Source: Tsukamurella paurometabola DSM 20162 (GTDB lineage Bacteria; Actinomycetota; Actinomycetes; Mycobacteriales; Mycobacteriaceae). Taken from it: a stretch of DNA of 64,000 nt. Under the pieces are notes generated by a model. The model saw only the letters and a program-made list of their open reading frames with translations. It searched no databases and was not told the DNA's origin. Positions 17,742-26,937 of the stretch are shown here, one piece after another. How positions within the stretch are numbered: the first letter of the stretch is position 1; each line of letters starts with the position of its first letter. The stretch is from the NCBI RefSeq assembly GCF_000092225.1, contig NC_014158.1, positions 310,001 through 374,000 on the forward strand, read 5' to 3'. A program made the translations under genes and the position numbers.

Positions 17742-17779
17742 GTTTTTGGTCAGGCGGCGACGACCGCCTGACCAAAAAC
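17742..17779. terminator. Perfect hairpin between precursor-peptide gene and HTTM gene
   Basis: 16-bp perfect stem (17742-17757 with 17764-17779), six-base loop, with a run of five T at each outer edge, so it reads as a Rho-independent terminator on either strand. It sits in the 111-base gap between the small peptide and the HTTM gene, the position of partial terminators that raise precursor mRNA over maturation genes in bacteriocin operons. Confidence 0.75.
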
Positions 17780-17822
17780 GACTTTCCTTCAGTGGCACGT
17801 TATGTACTTCTCTGCGCGCCCC

Positions 17823-18044
17823 TCAGAGGAAGGCGGCCTCTGCTGCCTCTGCGGCCGCTCCGGAAGCGATATCCACGCTTGCCTGGGAGGCCATTAGGCA
17901 GGCGGTCGTCCAGTACCGCTGTGAATTCGCTGTGAATTCGTACACAACTCCGGATTGGAGGTCGAAATCGATAGCATCCAAAACCTCGGATGCATCGGCA
18001 ACTACACTTCGATTTAGTGAAGGTGCTTCCATAGTCTGGAACAT
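17823..18044 (-). CDS. Candidate precursor of an SDP-like antimicrobial peptide
   Basis: 73 residues; ATG with AAAGGA about 11 bases upstream, and a second ATG at codon 5. Acidic N-terminal half (SEVLDAIDFDLQSG), a central aromatic stretch (VVYEFTANSQRYWTT), one Cys at about 47, and a hydrophobic/Ala-rich C terminus ending AEAAEAAFL. There is no signal peptide and no matched Cys pair, unlike Bacillus SdpC, so export and processing would differ. It is the first gene of the minus-strand cluster, followed by a strong hairpin and then SdpB-like, SdpA-like and ArsR genes. The precursor role is inferred from position and size. Confidence 0.5.
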   Translation of the reverse strand: MFQTMEAPSLNRSVVADASEVLDAIDFDLQSGVVYEFTANSQRYWTTACLMASQASVDIASGAAAEAAEAAFL

Positions 18045-18141
18045 GATGTGGGCGTCCTTTCAATTCATCTGCGATGGAGGCAGCACCACCCGGGAGAATT
18101 AGGAGTCATCTAAAACTGCCGATTAAGCGGTGCCACCAACA

Positions 18142-18171
18142 AACGTAGCCGAAGTAAAGACCGCCTTTCAA
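18142..18171 (-). promoter_or_regulatory. Possible promoter of the SDP-like cluster
   Basis: On the minus strand TTGAAA (18166-18171) and TACGTT (18142-18147) are separated by 18 bases, about 100 bases before the small peptide start. A weak consensus match; positional support only. Confidence 0.3.
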
Positions 18172-18191
18172 GGCTGTTCGTGTGAAGATTT

Positions 18192-18362
18192 CTACATATC
18201 TCTATGGTGATTAATTAGATGCTCTGCGGCACTTTTTTTAAGCACTGTTTCGCAGCTCTTTGAGGTCGCGGAAATCGGGTTAAATGTCCCGGGGAATCTA
18301 AAGGATGTATCGCCCCACTGCACGAACTCGACGTCCCTGATAGGGACTTCATCCCACTTGTG
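18192..18362 (-). pseudogene. 3' fragment of an unidentified gene
   Basis: One minus-strand frame reads as natural protein (HKWDEVPIRDVEFVQWGD, then RFPGTFNPISATSKSCETV, ending in HHRDM and a stop at 18192-18194), while the upstream part of that frame becomes Arg/Ser-rich and has stops. It has the look of the last 55 residues of a real protein cut off at about 18,362. I do not recognise it. It lies just upstream of the SDP-like cluster. Confidence 0.35.
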
Positions 18363-19257
18363 CTGCCTACGGCACAGCGGTGAACCTTCGCTACACCGCC
18401 TGGGTGCGGAACATCACTTTTCGAGGGCAGATGGAGGGCATGTCGTGCGGCCCTCTCTCCGAACCGCAATACAAGTCCCTGCTGGCCCCCGCTGGCTGAG
18501 AAGCGCTCGAGGTCGGCCCTGTGCCCCGACCTGCGATTACGCGCGCGGCTCAGATCGTTACCCCCTCAAGATGGCGTCCAAGCCACGCAGGTCCGCCGGG
18601 TTTCTGCTGTACAAGCGCGTGCGCGAAGGCTGTGATGAGCAAATCCATCGCCCGACCACGACGCTTACGCTCAACATCGACTACTGCGGCCCGCCAGGGT
18701 GCCCGCAGCTCTCCGCCACGGCCTCACCGTGCGCCAGCACATCGAAGCTGCGCTCCAAAACAAGCAGCCGCCTCAGCCGCCGCTCAGAACGACCTGCTGC
18801 GTACTACACCAGAACATCGAAGTGCATCTCCGCAGGCGTGACCGCACTGATCGCCAGCTCACCGTCAAGCGCACATACTTGCGCCTACGCAGTTCCGTAA
18901 CCCCGGTAGCATCGCGCCGGCCGCTTCCTTCGGCCAGGCCTCGATGGCGACTCATCCGAGGTCGAGACCGACCTCCACTGCCGCACAGAGTGCCACAAGA
19001 TATTCAGCCCAACGCCTCTTGTCGCTTCCTGGACATGATGCGATCTCGCTCGCTAGCTGTACCGATGCCGGGGCGCAGTTCTGCCAGTTATGCGGCGCAA
19101 GATACATGCGTAGCCGATCGCTCCACTTCGTGACGAACTGCGCCAGGGCGCCCGCCTATACCTCCAGCTGATCGACGCCCCTCGGGTCCCCCGTCAGCTG
19201 GGGATTTAGCGGACCTTTGGACTTTCTGTTTGCTGACCGAGCGATTCCGAGAGCTGC
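18363..19257. other. Decayed sequence without callable genes
   Basis: About 0.9 kb of mixed composition. All frames are short, Arg/Ser/Pro-rich and without ribosome-binding sites, consistent with eroded mobile-element DNA. No tRNA or clear repeat seen. Confidence 0.4.
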
Positions 19258-19513
19258 CTACGCGCTGCGCGATGATCTCGGCGTCCGCCGGATCGGCGGG
19301 GGGGTGTGCAGGGTGATCCAGCCGTCGTCCTCGAGGCTGTAAAGCGCGCGGAGGCCGCTGTCGCGGGATAATCCGGTGGTTTTGGCGAGGGCGAGGACCG
19401 CGGCGCCGCGCTCCTCGAAGCCGGGGGTCAGTAGCGGTGAGCTGGTGGCCACTGTGGGCGTTGTCGGCAAGGAACTCGACAGCCTTGGTCCAGTTCTTGG
19501 ACAAGGTGGCCAC
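19258..19513 (-). pseudogene. Degraded winged-helix gene fragment related to the primase-polymerase wHTH
   Basis: A start-like segment MATLSKNWTKAVEFLADNAH in one frame (from 19513) continues after a shift in the frame 19258-19530 as GAAVLALAKTTGLSRDSGLRALYSLEDDGWITLH. That second part is strikingly parallel to the segment RTLAEMAGITRERSRNALHRL then RDGWITL in the primase-polymerase-like protein at 21.8 kb, suggesting a diverged partial paralogue of the same DNA-binding module. Confidence 0.45.
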
Positions 19514-19609
19514 CGGTCAGGCGGAGCCACACTCGGGGCAGGGGAGGCAGGCGGCGATCACGATAAAGACAGCTGCATGGGAGCTGCCGGGGAACGATCA
19601 TCAGCACAG

Positions 19610-20175
19610 CTAAGTCGCACACAGACTGGCGCGGGCGGCTCGGTGGTCGCGACGGCCGCCGGGACGGCGGGGATAGGGGGCGCGGTCTGTCCAGCGGGCA
19701 AGCCCGAGGTCGAGACTGTGCTGGTCTGGTCGTCGGCGTGCGCTGCGATATCCGGTGCCGCGCACGGTGGTGCGAGAGGTGGTGGTCCAGGTGATCTCGT
19801 CGAGCCACCATGCCCACAGTTCACGTTCGATGCGGTGCTGTTCTTTGCGGGCGGCGAGGGTGCCGGTGGTACCGACCCATTGCGCGTAACTCGCTCGCGC
19901 GGCCTCATGCACCCGATACACCCGACCGGACGCATCGATATCGATCAAACCGCTGCTATGCAGCGCCTGTACCGCGGCCGAGGATACCTCCGGAGGAGTC
20001 GAGCACGGCAGTACCTCTTCGAGTGCTGTCGGCGCTACTGGGATCCGGGCATAGACCAAGCCATCCCACGTCGACAGACCCTCTTCGCCTGTTCCTGTGA
20101 AGCAGTCGTGAGTCGCGAGCTCACGAGCAGCAGCAGCCTCACGCAGTTGGCGCCGACGACGGCTCGGTCCATCCT
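19610..20175 (-). pseudogene. C-terminal part of the interrupted primase-polymerase-like protein
   Basis: After removing the insertion sequence and one copy of the 8-bp duplication, the frame continues exactly from the upstream part into SRRRRQLREAAAAREL and a second winged-helix-like segment (ALEEVLPCSTPPEVSSAAVQALHSSGLIDIDASGRVYRV), then AARKEQHRIERELWAWWLDEITW. Beyond about 19,800 the frame becomes Arg-rich, while another frame looks more natural, so a further frameshift is likely. Separated from its start by the IS, it cannot be translated normally. Confidence 0.6.
20168..20175. repeat. Left copy of the 8-bp target-site duplication
   Basis: TCCATCCT abuts the left end of the IS. An identical copy abuts the right end at 21567-21574. 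Confidence 0.9.
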
Positions 20176-20204
20176 GGGAGTATCGGAATTTCGGTGTAAG
20201 TGGC
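20176..20204 (+). repeat. IS left terminal inverted repeat
   Basis: 29 bases; pairs with 21538-21566 with three mismatches. Confidence 0.9.
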
Positions 20205-20246
20205 CCGACTCGCTGACCAGAGCTGGTTGGTGGGAAAGAGGGTCTG

Positions 20247-21533
20247 ATGACCGAGACACTGCATGTCATGGACGATGGCAGGCAACCAACTGAGCAGGAG
20301 CTGCAGCTCGCGCGGGAGCTCGTCGCGCAGGCCCGGGAGCAGGGTGCGTCGATGAGCGCGCCGGGGATGCTGCGGGCGTTGACGAAGACGATGCTCGAGA
20401 CCGCCCTCGATGAGGAGATCACCGAGCACCTGGGCTACGACAAACACCACATCGAGGGTCGAGGAAGCGGGAACTCCCGCAACGGTGCCAGGACGAAGAC
20501 AGTGATCACCGAGACCGTCGGGCCGATCGAGATTGAGGTGCCACGCGATCGGGAGGGCTCGTTTGATCCGAAGATCGTCGCCAAGCATCAACGTCGTCTG
20601 AATGGGGTTGATGAGATCGTCTTATCCCTCGCTGCGAGGGGGCTGACCAGCGGCGATATCGTCGCGCATTTCGATCAGATCTACGGCGCCTCGATTAGCA
20701 AGGACACGATCTCCCGGATTACGGACAAGATCGTCGAGGAGATGACCGGCTGGTTCAACCGGCCGCTGGAGCCGATCTATGTCGCGGTGTTCATCGATGC
20801 CCTGCACATCAAGGTCCGCGACGGGCAAGTCGCTAACCGGCCGTTTTACGCGGCGATCGGCGTTGATCTCGACGGGCACAAGGATGTCCTAGGGATCTGG
20901 GCCGGCGAAGGCGGCGGGGAGTCGGCGAAGTTCTGGTACGCGGTGCTGAGCAGCCTCAAAAGCCGCGGCGTGAACGACGTGTTCTTCCTCGTCTGTGACG
21001 GATTGAAGGGCTTGCCGGCGTCGGTGGCCGCGGTCTGGCCGGAGACGATCGTGCAGACCTGCGTGATTCATCTGCTGCGCAACAGCTTCAAGTACGTGCC
21101 TCGCCAGCACTGGGACACTCTCAAACGCGATCTCAAGCCGATCTACACCGCCATCGACGCCACCGCCGCAGAGGCAGCTCTGGACGCTCTCGACGACACC
21201 TGGGGGCAGAAGTATCCGACGATGATCCGGCTCTGGCGCAATGCCTGGGACGAGTTCATTCCGTTCCTGGACTACAACATCGAAGTCCGGCGGGTGCTCT
21301 ACTCCACCAACGCCATCGAGAGTCTCAATGCCAGGTACCGGCGGGCAGTCAAAGCCCGCGGGCATTTCCCGACCGAGCAGGCAGCGTTGAAAACGCTGTA
21401 CCTTGTGACCAGGGCGCTCGATCCGTCCGGTCGGGGCCAGAACCGGTGGGCGGCCCGCTGGAAACCCGCCCTGAACGCGTTCGCGATCACCTTCGCCGAC
21501 CGCATCCCCGGCCTCAACCGAGACCAGGGCTAA
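20247..21533 (+). CDS. IS256-family (Mutator-type) transposase
   Basis: 428 residues. The DDE catalytic core is visible: first Asp in VAVFIDALHIKVRDG, second in FFLVCDGLKGLP, and Glu in TNAIESLNARYRR. N-terminal region LDEEITEHLGYDKH followed by GSGNSRNGARTKTV is the family signature, as is the block WGQKYPTMIRLWRNAWDEF. ATG is preceded by GGGAAAGAGGG. Full length for the family, no stops or shifts, so it is probably active. The last codon is five bases inside the right inverted repeat. Confidence 0.95.
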   Translation: MTETLHVMDDGRQPTEQELQLARELVAQAREQGASMSAPGMLRALTKTMLETALDEEITEHLGYDKHHIEGRGSGNSRNGARTKTVITETVGPIEIEVPRDREGSFDPKIVAKHQRRLNGVDEIVLSLAARGLTSGDIVAHFDQIYGASISKDTISRITDKIVEEMTGWFNRPLEPIYVAVFIDALHIKVRDGQVANRPFYAAIGVDLDGHKDVLGIWAGEGGGESAKFWYAVLSSLKSRGVNDVFFLVCDGLKGLPASVAAVWPETIVQTCVIHLLRNSFKYVPRQHWDTLKRDLKPIYTAIDATAAEAALDALDDTWGQKYPTMIRLWRNAWDEFIPFLDYNIEVRRVLYSTNAIESLNARYRRAVKARGHFPTEQAALKTLYLVTRALDPSGRGQNRWAARWKPALNAFAITFADRIPGLNRDQG

Positions 21534-21537
21534 CAAC

Positions 21538-21566
21538 GCCACTTACACCGAAAATCTGACACTCCC
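21538..21566 (-). repeat. IS right terminal inverted repeat
   Basis: Reverse complement of the left end with three mismatches. The innermost 16 bases, CGGTGTAAGTGGC and flanking, are identical. Confidence 0.9.
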
Positions 21567-21574
21567 TCCATCCT
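21567..21574. repeat. Right copy of the 8-bp target-site duplication
   Basis: TCCATCCT, identical to 20168-20175. Confidence 0.9.
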
Positions 21575-23120
21575 CCGCGGGAGGCCCTTCGGCAACAGGT
21601 GGGGTGGGCTCTCCGGGGCCTATGGCCCCGAGTGACACGCGAGTAGTGCTCTCCTCGGTATCCACGTGTGGTCCCCTCTCCGGTGCCGTCTCAGCAGGTG
21701 TTGCAGTAGGCACCTCGGCAGGCTGCGGGCTTGTGTTGTTGAGGGTCCAGACGGCGGCGTGGGGGCCGGTGTGTTCGGCGGCGAGGGTGATCCAGCCGTC
21801 GCGGGAGAGGCGGTGGAGGGCGTTGCGGCTGCGTTCGCGGGTGATGCCGGCCATTTCGGCGAGGGTGCGCACGTCGGCGCCGATGGTGAGTTGGACGACG
21901 TTGTCGGCGATCTCGCAGAGTGCGTCGAGGACGAGGCGGTCGGCGGCGCCGCCGCGGATGCTCCAACGGCGCATGTTCGCATCGGCCCGCTGGCGGATTC
22001 CGGTGGTGGCCTGGCAGATGGCCGCGGTACGGCGGGCGAAGTCCGGATCGTCGGGGAGGTCGTGGTCCTCTGATGTGGTGCTGTGGTCGGCGAGGTAGGC
22101 GATCGCGCGGCGCCAGTCGGCGGCAAGGACTTGTTTGGGGGACTGGCTGCCCTTGCGGGGGCGGCGCTCGCGGGTGCCGGGGTGGTGTTTGCTGCGGCGG
22201 GTGCGGGCGTGCTCGAGACCGGGGAGCCCGGCGAGACGCGTGTGAACGTCGGTGAAACTCCAGTGCGCGCGGGCACAGCTACACAGGATCGAGAACAACA
22301 CATCCGAGGCGTCCGTACTAGCGGTAATAGGGGCATGGACCTTCGCCAGGGCCGGGCCCGACAGCTCACGGAAAGTGCCCGGAATCCACAAGTGCCCATC
22401 CGGGGCTTCGGCGACCGTGACGGACCGCTGGTGGCCACCGCCATCAATCGGGTCGCCTGCGTCTGCGGGCAGCGCAGCCTTCGCTTCCTGAAGCAGCTGC
22501 ACAAGCGCGTCGACCTGCTGACGGGTCGTCGAGCGCGCATCCGGCAGCAGCACCGTCGGATCACCGGCGATCACCGTCGACGCGCCACCGGCAGCGTGCG
22601 GGGAGCCCGGTGGGCGCAGCAGCCCGGTCTTGCGGTTGCTGAGCATGCCGATATCAAGCACCCACTCACCGCTGGCCTGAACGCGGCCGAAAACCGTGCG
22701 AGCAAGATCAGCGAGCGCCGAAACATACTCCACCGACAGCGGCGTAGCCAGGCCCACCCAGACATGCCGGCCACCCGACGGGCCCGACTCGCACACCACG
22801 TGCTCAATACCGCACGCCCGAAGCATCGACACCAGCTGGTCGGCACTGTGCTGAGCCGCAGTCCGAGCGACCGCGGCGATCTCCGCAGTATCGCCCTTGG
22901 CATCGAAGTCGAACCCGAGCAGCCGATACCGCAGCCGAGCATCAGTCAGGTAAACCGCCCACACACCGGCCGGCGCCGCGCGATCGCACGAAATGAACTC
23001 GCTGTAACCATCAGCACTAAGGCCACGCACATGCGAACGCAGCGACATCGCACGAGTGAAATCCCAGGCCGCGTCAGGCGACACGCCGACCACAGCAGCC
23101 CCACCAGCCACATGCGACAC
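21567..23120 (-). pseudogene. Primase-polymerase (AEP-type) replication protein, N-terminal part, interrupted by the IS
   Basis: Start placed at the GTG at 23118-23120; an in-frame GTG at 23171 would lie in eccC sequence. The fold is that of actinobacterial plasmid/ICE primase-polymerases: YRLLGFDFDAKG carries the metal-binding D-x-D, CESGPSGGRHVWVGL the following Ser-x-x-His-type block, and DIGMLSNRKTGLLRPPGSPH the third. A helical region follows, then a winged helix (about 400-460). The frame runs into the IS and stops at 21543. It would supply replication initiation or priming for an element whose other genes are not here. Reassembled with the piece at 19610 it is about 700 residues. Confidence 0.75.
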
Positions 23121-23146
23121 AGTCGTATTGGCGTCAGTGCTGGTAG

Positions 23147-26100
23147 ACCGGGGTAGGCACACCCGAAGCACCCGACGGGGAGTTCCTCGACCCGGTGCAG
23201 TGGACTGAGACCGTCAAGTTCCTGCACACCCATTCCACCGTCGCCGATATGCCGCTCGCACTCACGCTGCGGAACCTCCCGGTGCTCGGGGGGCGGCGGC
23301 GACCGCGACCGCGCGACCGCAATGGTGCGCGCGATGCTGGCCCACCTGACGGTGACTCACGGGCCCGACCGCCTTCGCGTGGCCGTGGTCACCGACCAGC
23401 CCGATGGCGGCCCCTGAGAGTACACGAAATGGCTGCCGCACAACCAGCATCCGACGTTGGTCGATGCCCTCGGTTCGCGCCGCATGATCTACGCGAACTG
23501 GACCGATTTCCTCGAGGAGGTCGGCGGCGGCGATGACACCCCCGTGACCGACACCGACCGCATCGTCGACTACACCCGGCCGTTCACCACCGAGTCCGAG
23601 GTCTCCGGCCGCACCCGGCACACGGTGGTCATCGTCGACTCCGCCGAACGAGCCCGGATGACGGATCAGGCGATCTCCTCGCTCGCCGACGTCACGTGGA
23701 TTCTGATGCACCCTCCGGAGGGGGTGATCGACGGTTTCCCGCACGCGGTACGCCTCGATGTCGACGACACCGGGATCGTCAACCGGTGGGACGCCGATCT
23801 GCCGTTGGAAGCGCCCAAGGAAATCGCGCGCGCCGACTACGTGGACGCCATCGACGCGCATACCGCGGCGCGCAAGCTGGCGCGGTGGGAGCTGGAGACC
23901 ACCGCGTCACTGCAGTCCAAGGAGCGCCAGGACACCGGCCGGGATTGGGCGAGCCTGGTCGGAGTCGACGACCCCGGCGCCATCGACGTGGTCCAGTTCT
24001 GGCAGCGCATCAAGCGGTTCGACGATCCGCGCCGGCTCAACTTCCCGATCGGCTTCGCGCCCGACGGTACGCGGATCCACCTCAACATCCGGGAAGCGAG
24101 CCAGGGGGGAACCGGACCGCACGGCGAGATGATCGGTACCTCGGGCTCGGGCAAGTCGGAGTTCCTCCGCTGCCTGGTGCTCGACGCCTGTCTGTTCCAC
24201 TCGCCGGCGATGCTCAACTTGCTCCTCGTTGACTTCAAGGGCGGCGCGACATACCAGGGTATGGAGGAGATTCCGCACGTCGCGGCGGTGGTTAGCAACC
24301 TGGAGAAGTCCGAGAGCATGGTCGACCGCATGATGGAGGTCATCACCGGCGAGCTCAAGCGACGCCAGCAAATCTTCGACGATGCGGCGGCGAAGTATCC
24401 GTCGTTCAACATCATCGGGCTCACCGAGTACGAGAAGGCACGTGAGACGGGGCTGTGTCCCGACCTGGATCCGATGCCCGCGCTGGTGGTGTTGATCGAC
24501 GAGTACACCGAGCTGCTCGAAGCCAAGCCGGAGTTCGTGCACATCTTCTCCCAGATCGGCCGGGTGGGCCGGTCCGTGGGAGTGCACCTGCTGCTCGCCT
24601 CGCAGAACGCCGAGATGGCCCGGTCACGTGGCCTCGAGTCGAATATTCACTACCACATCGCACTTCGGACCGGCACCGCCGGCGACTCACGTTCCGTCAT
24701 CGGCGTACCGGACGCCAAGAATCTTCCAGGTAAGCCCGGTAATGGCTTGATGAAGACACTGCACGAGGACGAATTGATCCGGTTCTACGCCGGTTTCACG
24801 GGCAAGCCCTACTTCGCGCCGACGGCGGCCGAGCCACCCGTCGTGGTGCGGGACGCTCCGGTGGCGCCCACCTCGGACTCGGTCGCTCACGGGTTCACCG
24901 CAGGGCCGGTCGATATCCCCGACCTCGAGGTCGAGATCGTGGAAGAGGAGGAGATCGTCCGCACCGAGGAGGAGCTCCTCGCCGCGCCGACCGTGTTCAC
25001 CGTGGTCAAGGAGTTGCTCGCCAAGGCTCCGGCTCGCCCGGCCTACAAGCCATGGCTCCCGGAGCTGACCTCGACCACGCTCGACGCCGTCGAACCGGCT
25101 CTCGCCGAAGACGTGTGGGTGGCGCCGGCGCCGACCACGCCGGCGACTCTCAAGGTGCCGTTCGGCGTCTTCGACGATCCCGCACGGCACCAGCAGCCGG
25201 TCTGGCATCTGGATCTCTCCGGCGGCCAGGGAAACGTGCTCGTGTACTCCGGCCCGCAGAAGGGCAAGACGACCGCGGCGATGACACTGGTCACCTCGCT
25301 GGCGCTGACGCACTCGCCGGAGCACGTGCAGTTCTTCGTCGTGGATTACACCGGCGGCGGCTGGATGCGGCTCGAAGACCTGCCGCACATCTCCAAGATC
25401 GCCACTCGCTCCGAAGATGATGCGATCAACCGCATCATCACGCAGATGTCTGACCTGATCAATCAGCGCGTCAAACTGTTCCGCAAGTACCGGGTGAATT
25501 CGATGGCGGAGTACCGTCGACTCCGCGCCGACCAGTCGGCACCGGTGTTGCAGGAGGATGCCTTCGGTGACGTCTTCATCGTGATCGACGGTTTCGATGC
25601 GACGGTGACCGACGGCGGTGTCTTCGAGGACAAGGTTCCGACGCTCGAGGCGCTGGCGTCCGGTGCCCTCAACTACGGCGTGCACTTCGTGATCACCACG
25701 GCGCGGAACACCGTGTTGCGCGGCCTGTCCAGCCACATGCACACGATCGTCGAGGGCCGCATCTCGACGGCGAGCTACGACATGTCGGTGGTGAACTCGC
25801 AGCGCAACCGAGCGGTTCCCGACCGCGCCGGCCACGCGATCACGACCGATCGCGAGCTGATGGCGCTGGTGGCTCTTCCTCGGGCCGACGGTGATTCGTC
25901 ACCGGACACGCTCAGCGACGGCATCGCCGAGGTGGTCGACAGGATCCGCCGTGGCAATGCGACCGGCGCGACCGCTCCGCAGCTGCTGGCGCTGCCCGAG
26001 GTGGTGCTGCAGCGGGATCTGTTCGCGCACATACCCGTGGCGACGACCGCGCGGGAACGGGTGCGCCTGCCGTTCGGTGTCCGCGAGTCGGACGGCGGTA

Positions 26101-26843
26101 TCGCCTTCGCCGATTTCGGGCGCGAGGCGCACATGTTCGCGGTGGGCGAGGGCGGTTCCGGTCGATCGGCGCTCGTGCACACCCTCATCGAGGCGATCAG
26201 CGAGCGCTACCCGACGATCGACGACGGAGCCATTGCTCTGCTCGACCCCAAGCGCGTGCACCGCGGTGCGTTCGCGCCGAATCCCAAGAACATCGGCGTT
26301 CACGGATCCGACCTCATGGACTTTCTGCAGAAATGGCAGGACAAACTCGTCGAATGGATGGGGGAGGGGGAGACCGACCCCGCCAAGGTGACCTATCGGC
26401 GAGTGCCGGACGGCATCGATAGTGCGGCACTGGCCCGGCGTGATTGGTGGTCCGGTCCGGAGGTATTCCTCATCATCGACGACTACGACACGATCGTCGC
26501 GCGCGGTGATAGAACGAATCCGATCACGCAAACAGTGAAGTTGATGAACGATGGTGTGATTCGCGGTTTCCATGTGATCCTCATTCTCAACGATGCGGAA
26601 TACCTGTACAAGATGAGTTCCGATCCGCTGGTGCAGTATCTGGACACCAACAGCGCGATGGCGTTGGTGACCTCCGCGGACAAGTTCACCGTCACCATCG
26701 GCGGCGAGCGAGGACAGCGGTTCGGAGTGCCTGGACGTGCACGTTTCCACCCCGGCAGGGGGGCGCAGTCCGATCTGGTGCAGATCGCATGGAACGGCAT
26801 CCGGCGGGGCGAGGCGGACGAGGGAGACGACCTGTGGGGCTGA
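23147..26843 (+). pseudogene. eccC: EccC ESX ATPase, N-terminus deleted, frameshift and nonsense codon
   Basis: EccC is the FtsK/SpoIIIE-type motor of type VII secretion, normally about 1,300 aa with two N-terminal membrane helices. Homology starts abruptly at about 23,147 (GEFLDPVQWTETVKFLHTHS), without those helices. A shift in the G-rich run near 23,287-23,300 and an in-frame TGA at 23415-23417, where family members have Trp of W-E-x-x-K-W-L-P-H, split the remainder. From 23457 an open frame of 1,128 residues keeps all three ATPase modules: GTSGSGKSEF, the degenerate SGPQKGKTT and GEGGSGRSAL, with Walker B-type ALVVLIDEYTELL in the first. It should not assemble into a secretion complex. 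Confidence 0.85.
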
Positions 26844-26874
26844 CCGACTTTCACCGATGGGATTCCCCTCGGGA

Positions 26875-26903
26875 TTGACTGAAGTGCAGGATTCTGACAT
26901 TGT
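26875..26903 (+). promoter_or_regulatory. Possible promoter upstream of PE-PPE
   Basis: TTGACT (26875-26880), 17-base spacer, CATTGT (26898-26903), 35 bases before the PE start. It would let the PE-to-EccE genes be transcribed despite the broken eccC. Confidence 0.35.
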
Positions 26904-26937
26904 TGCAACCTGAAAACGCAAGCGTGAGGGGTAGGGC

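Larger units (their letters stand above)
20176..21566 (+). mobile_element. IS256-family insertion sequence (1391 bp), complete
   Basis: 29-bp terminal inverted repeats at 20176-20204 and 21538-21566 match at 26 of 29 positions, starting GGGAGT. They enclose one transposase gene and are flanked by a perfect 8-bp direct duplication, the size usual for the family. The element is inserted in the minus-strand primase-polymerase-like gene. Intact ends, intact transposase and an undegraded duplication indicate a recent insertion. Confidence 0.95.

Noticed and set aside
17711-17798. GTG start at 17798 for the HTTM-hydrolase gene
   Set aside because: It would translate the terminator-like hairpin; the extra residues are Arg/Gly/Lys-rich and unlike a membrane protein start. 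It remains possible.
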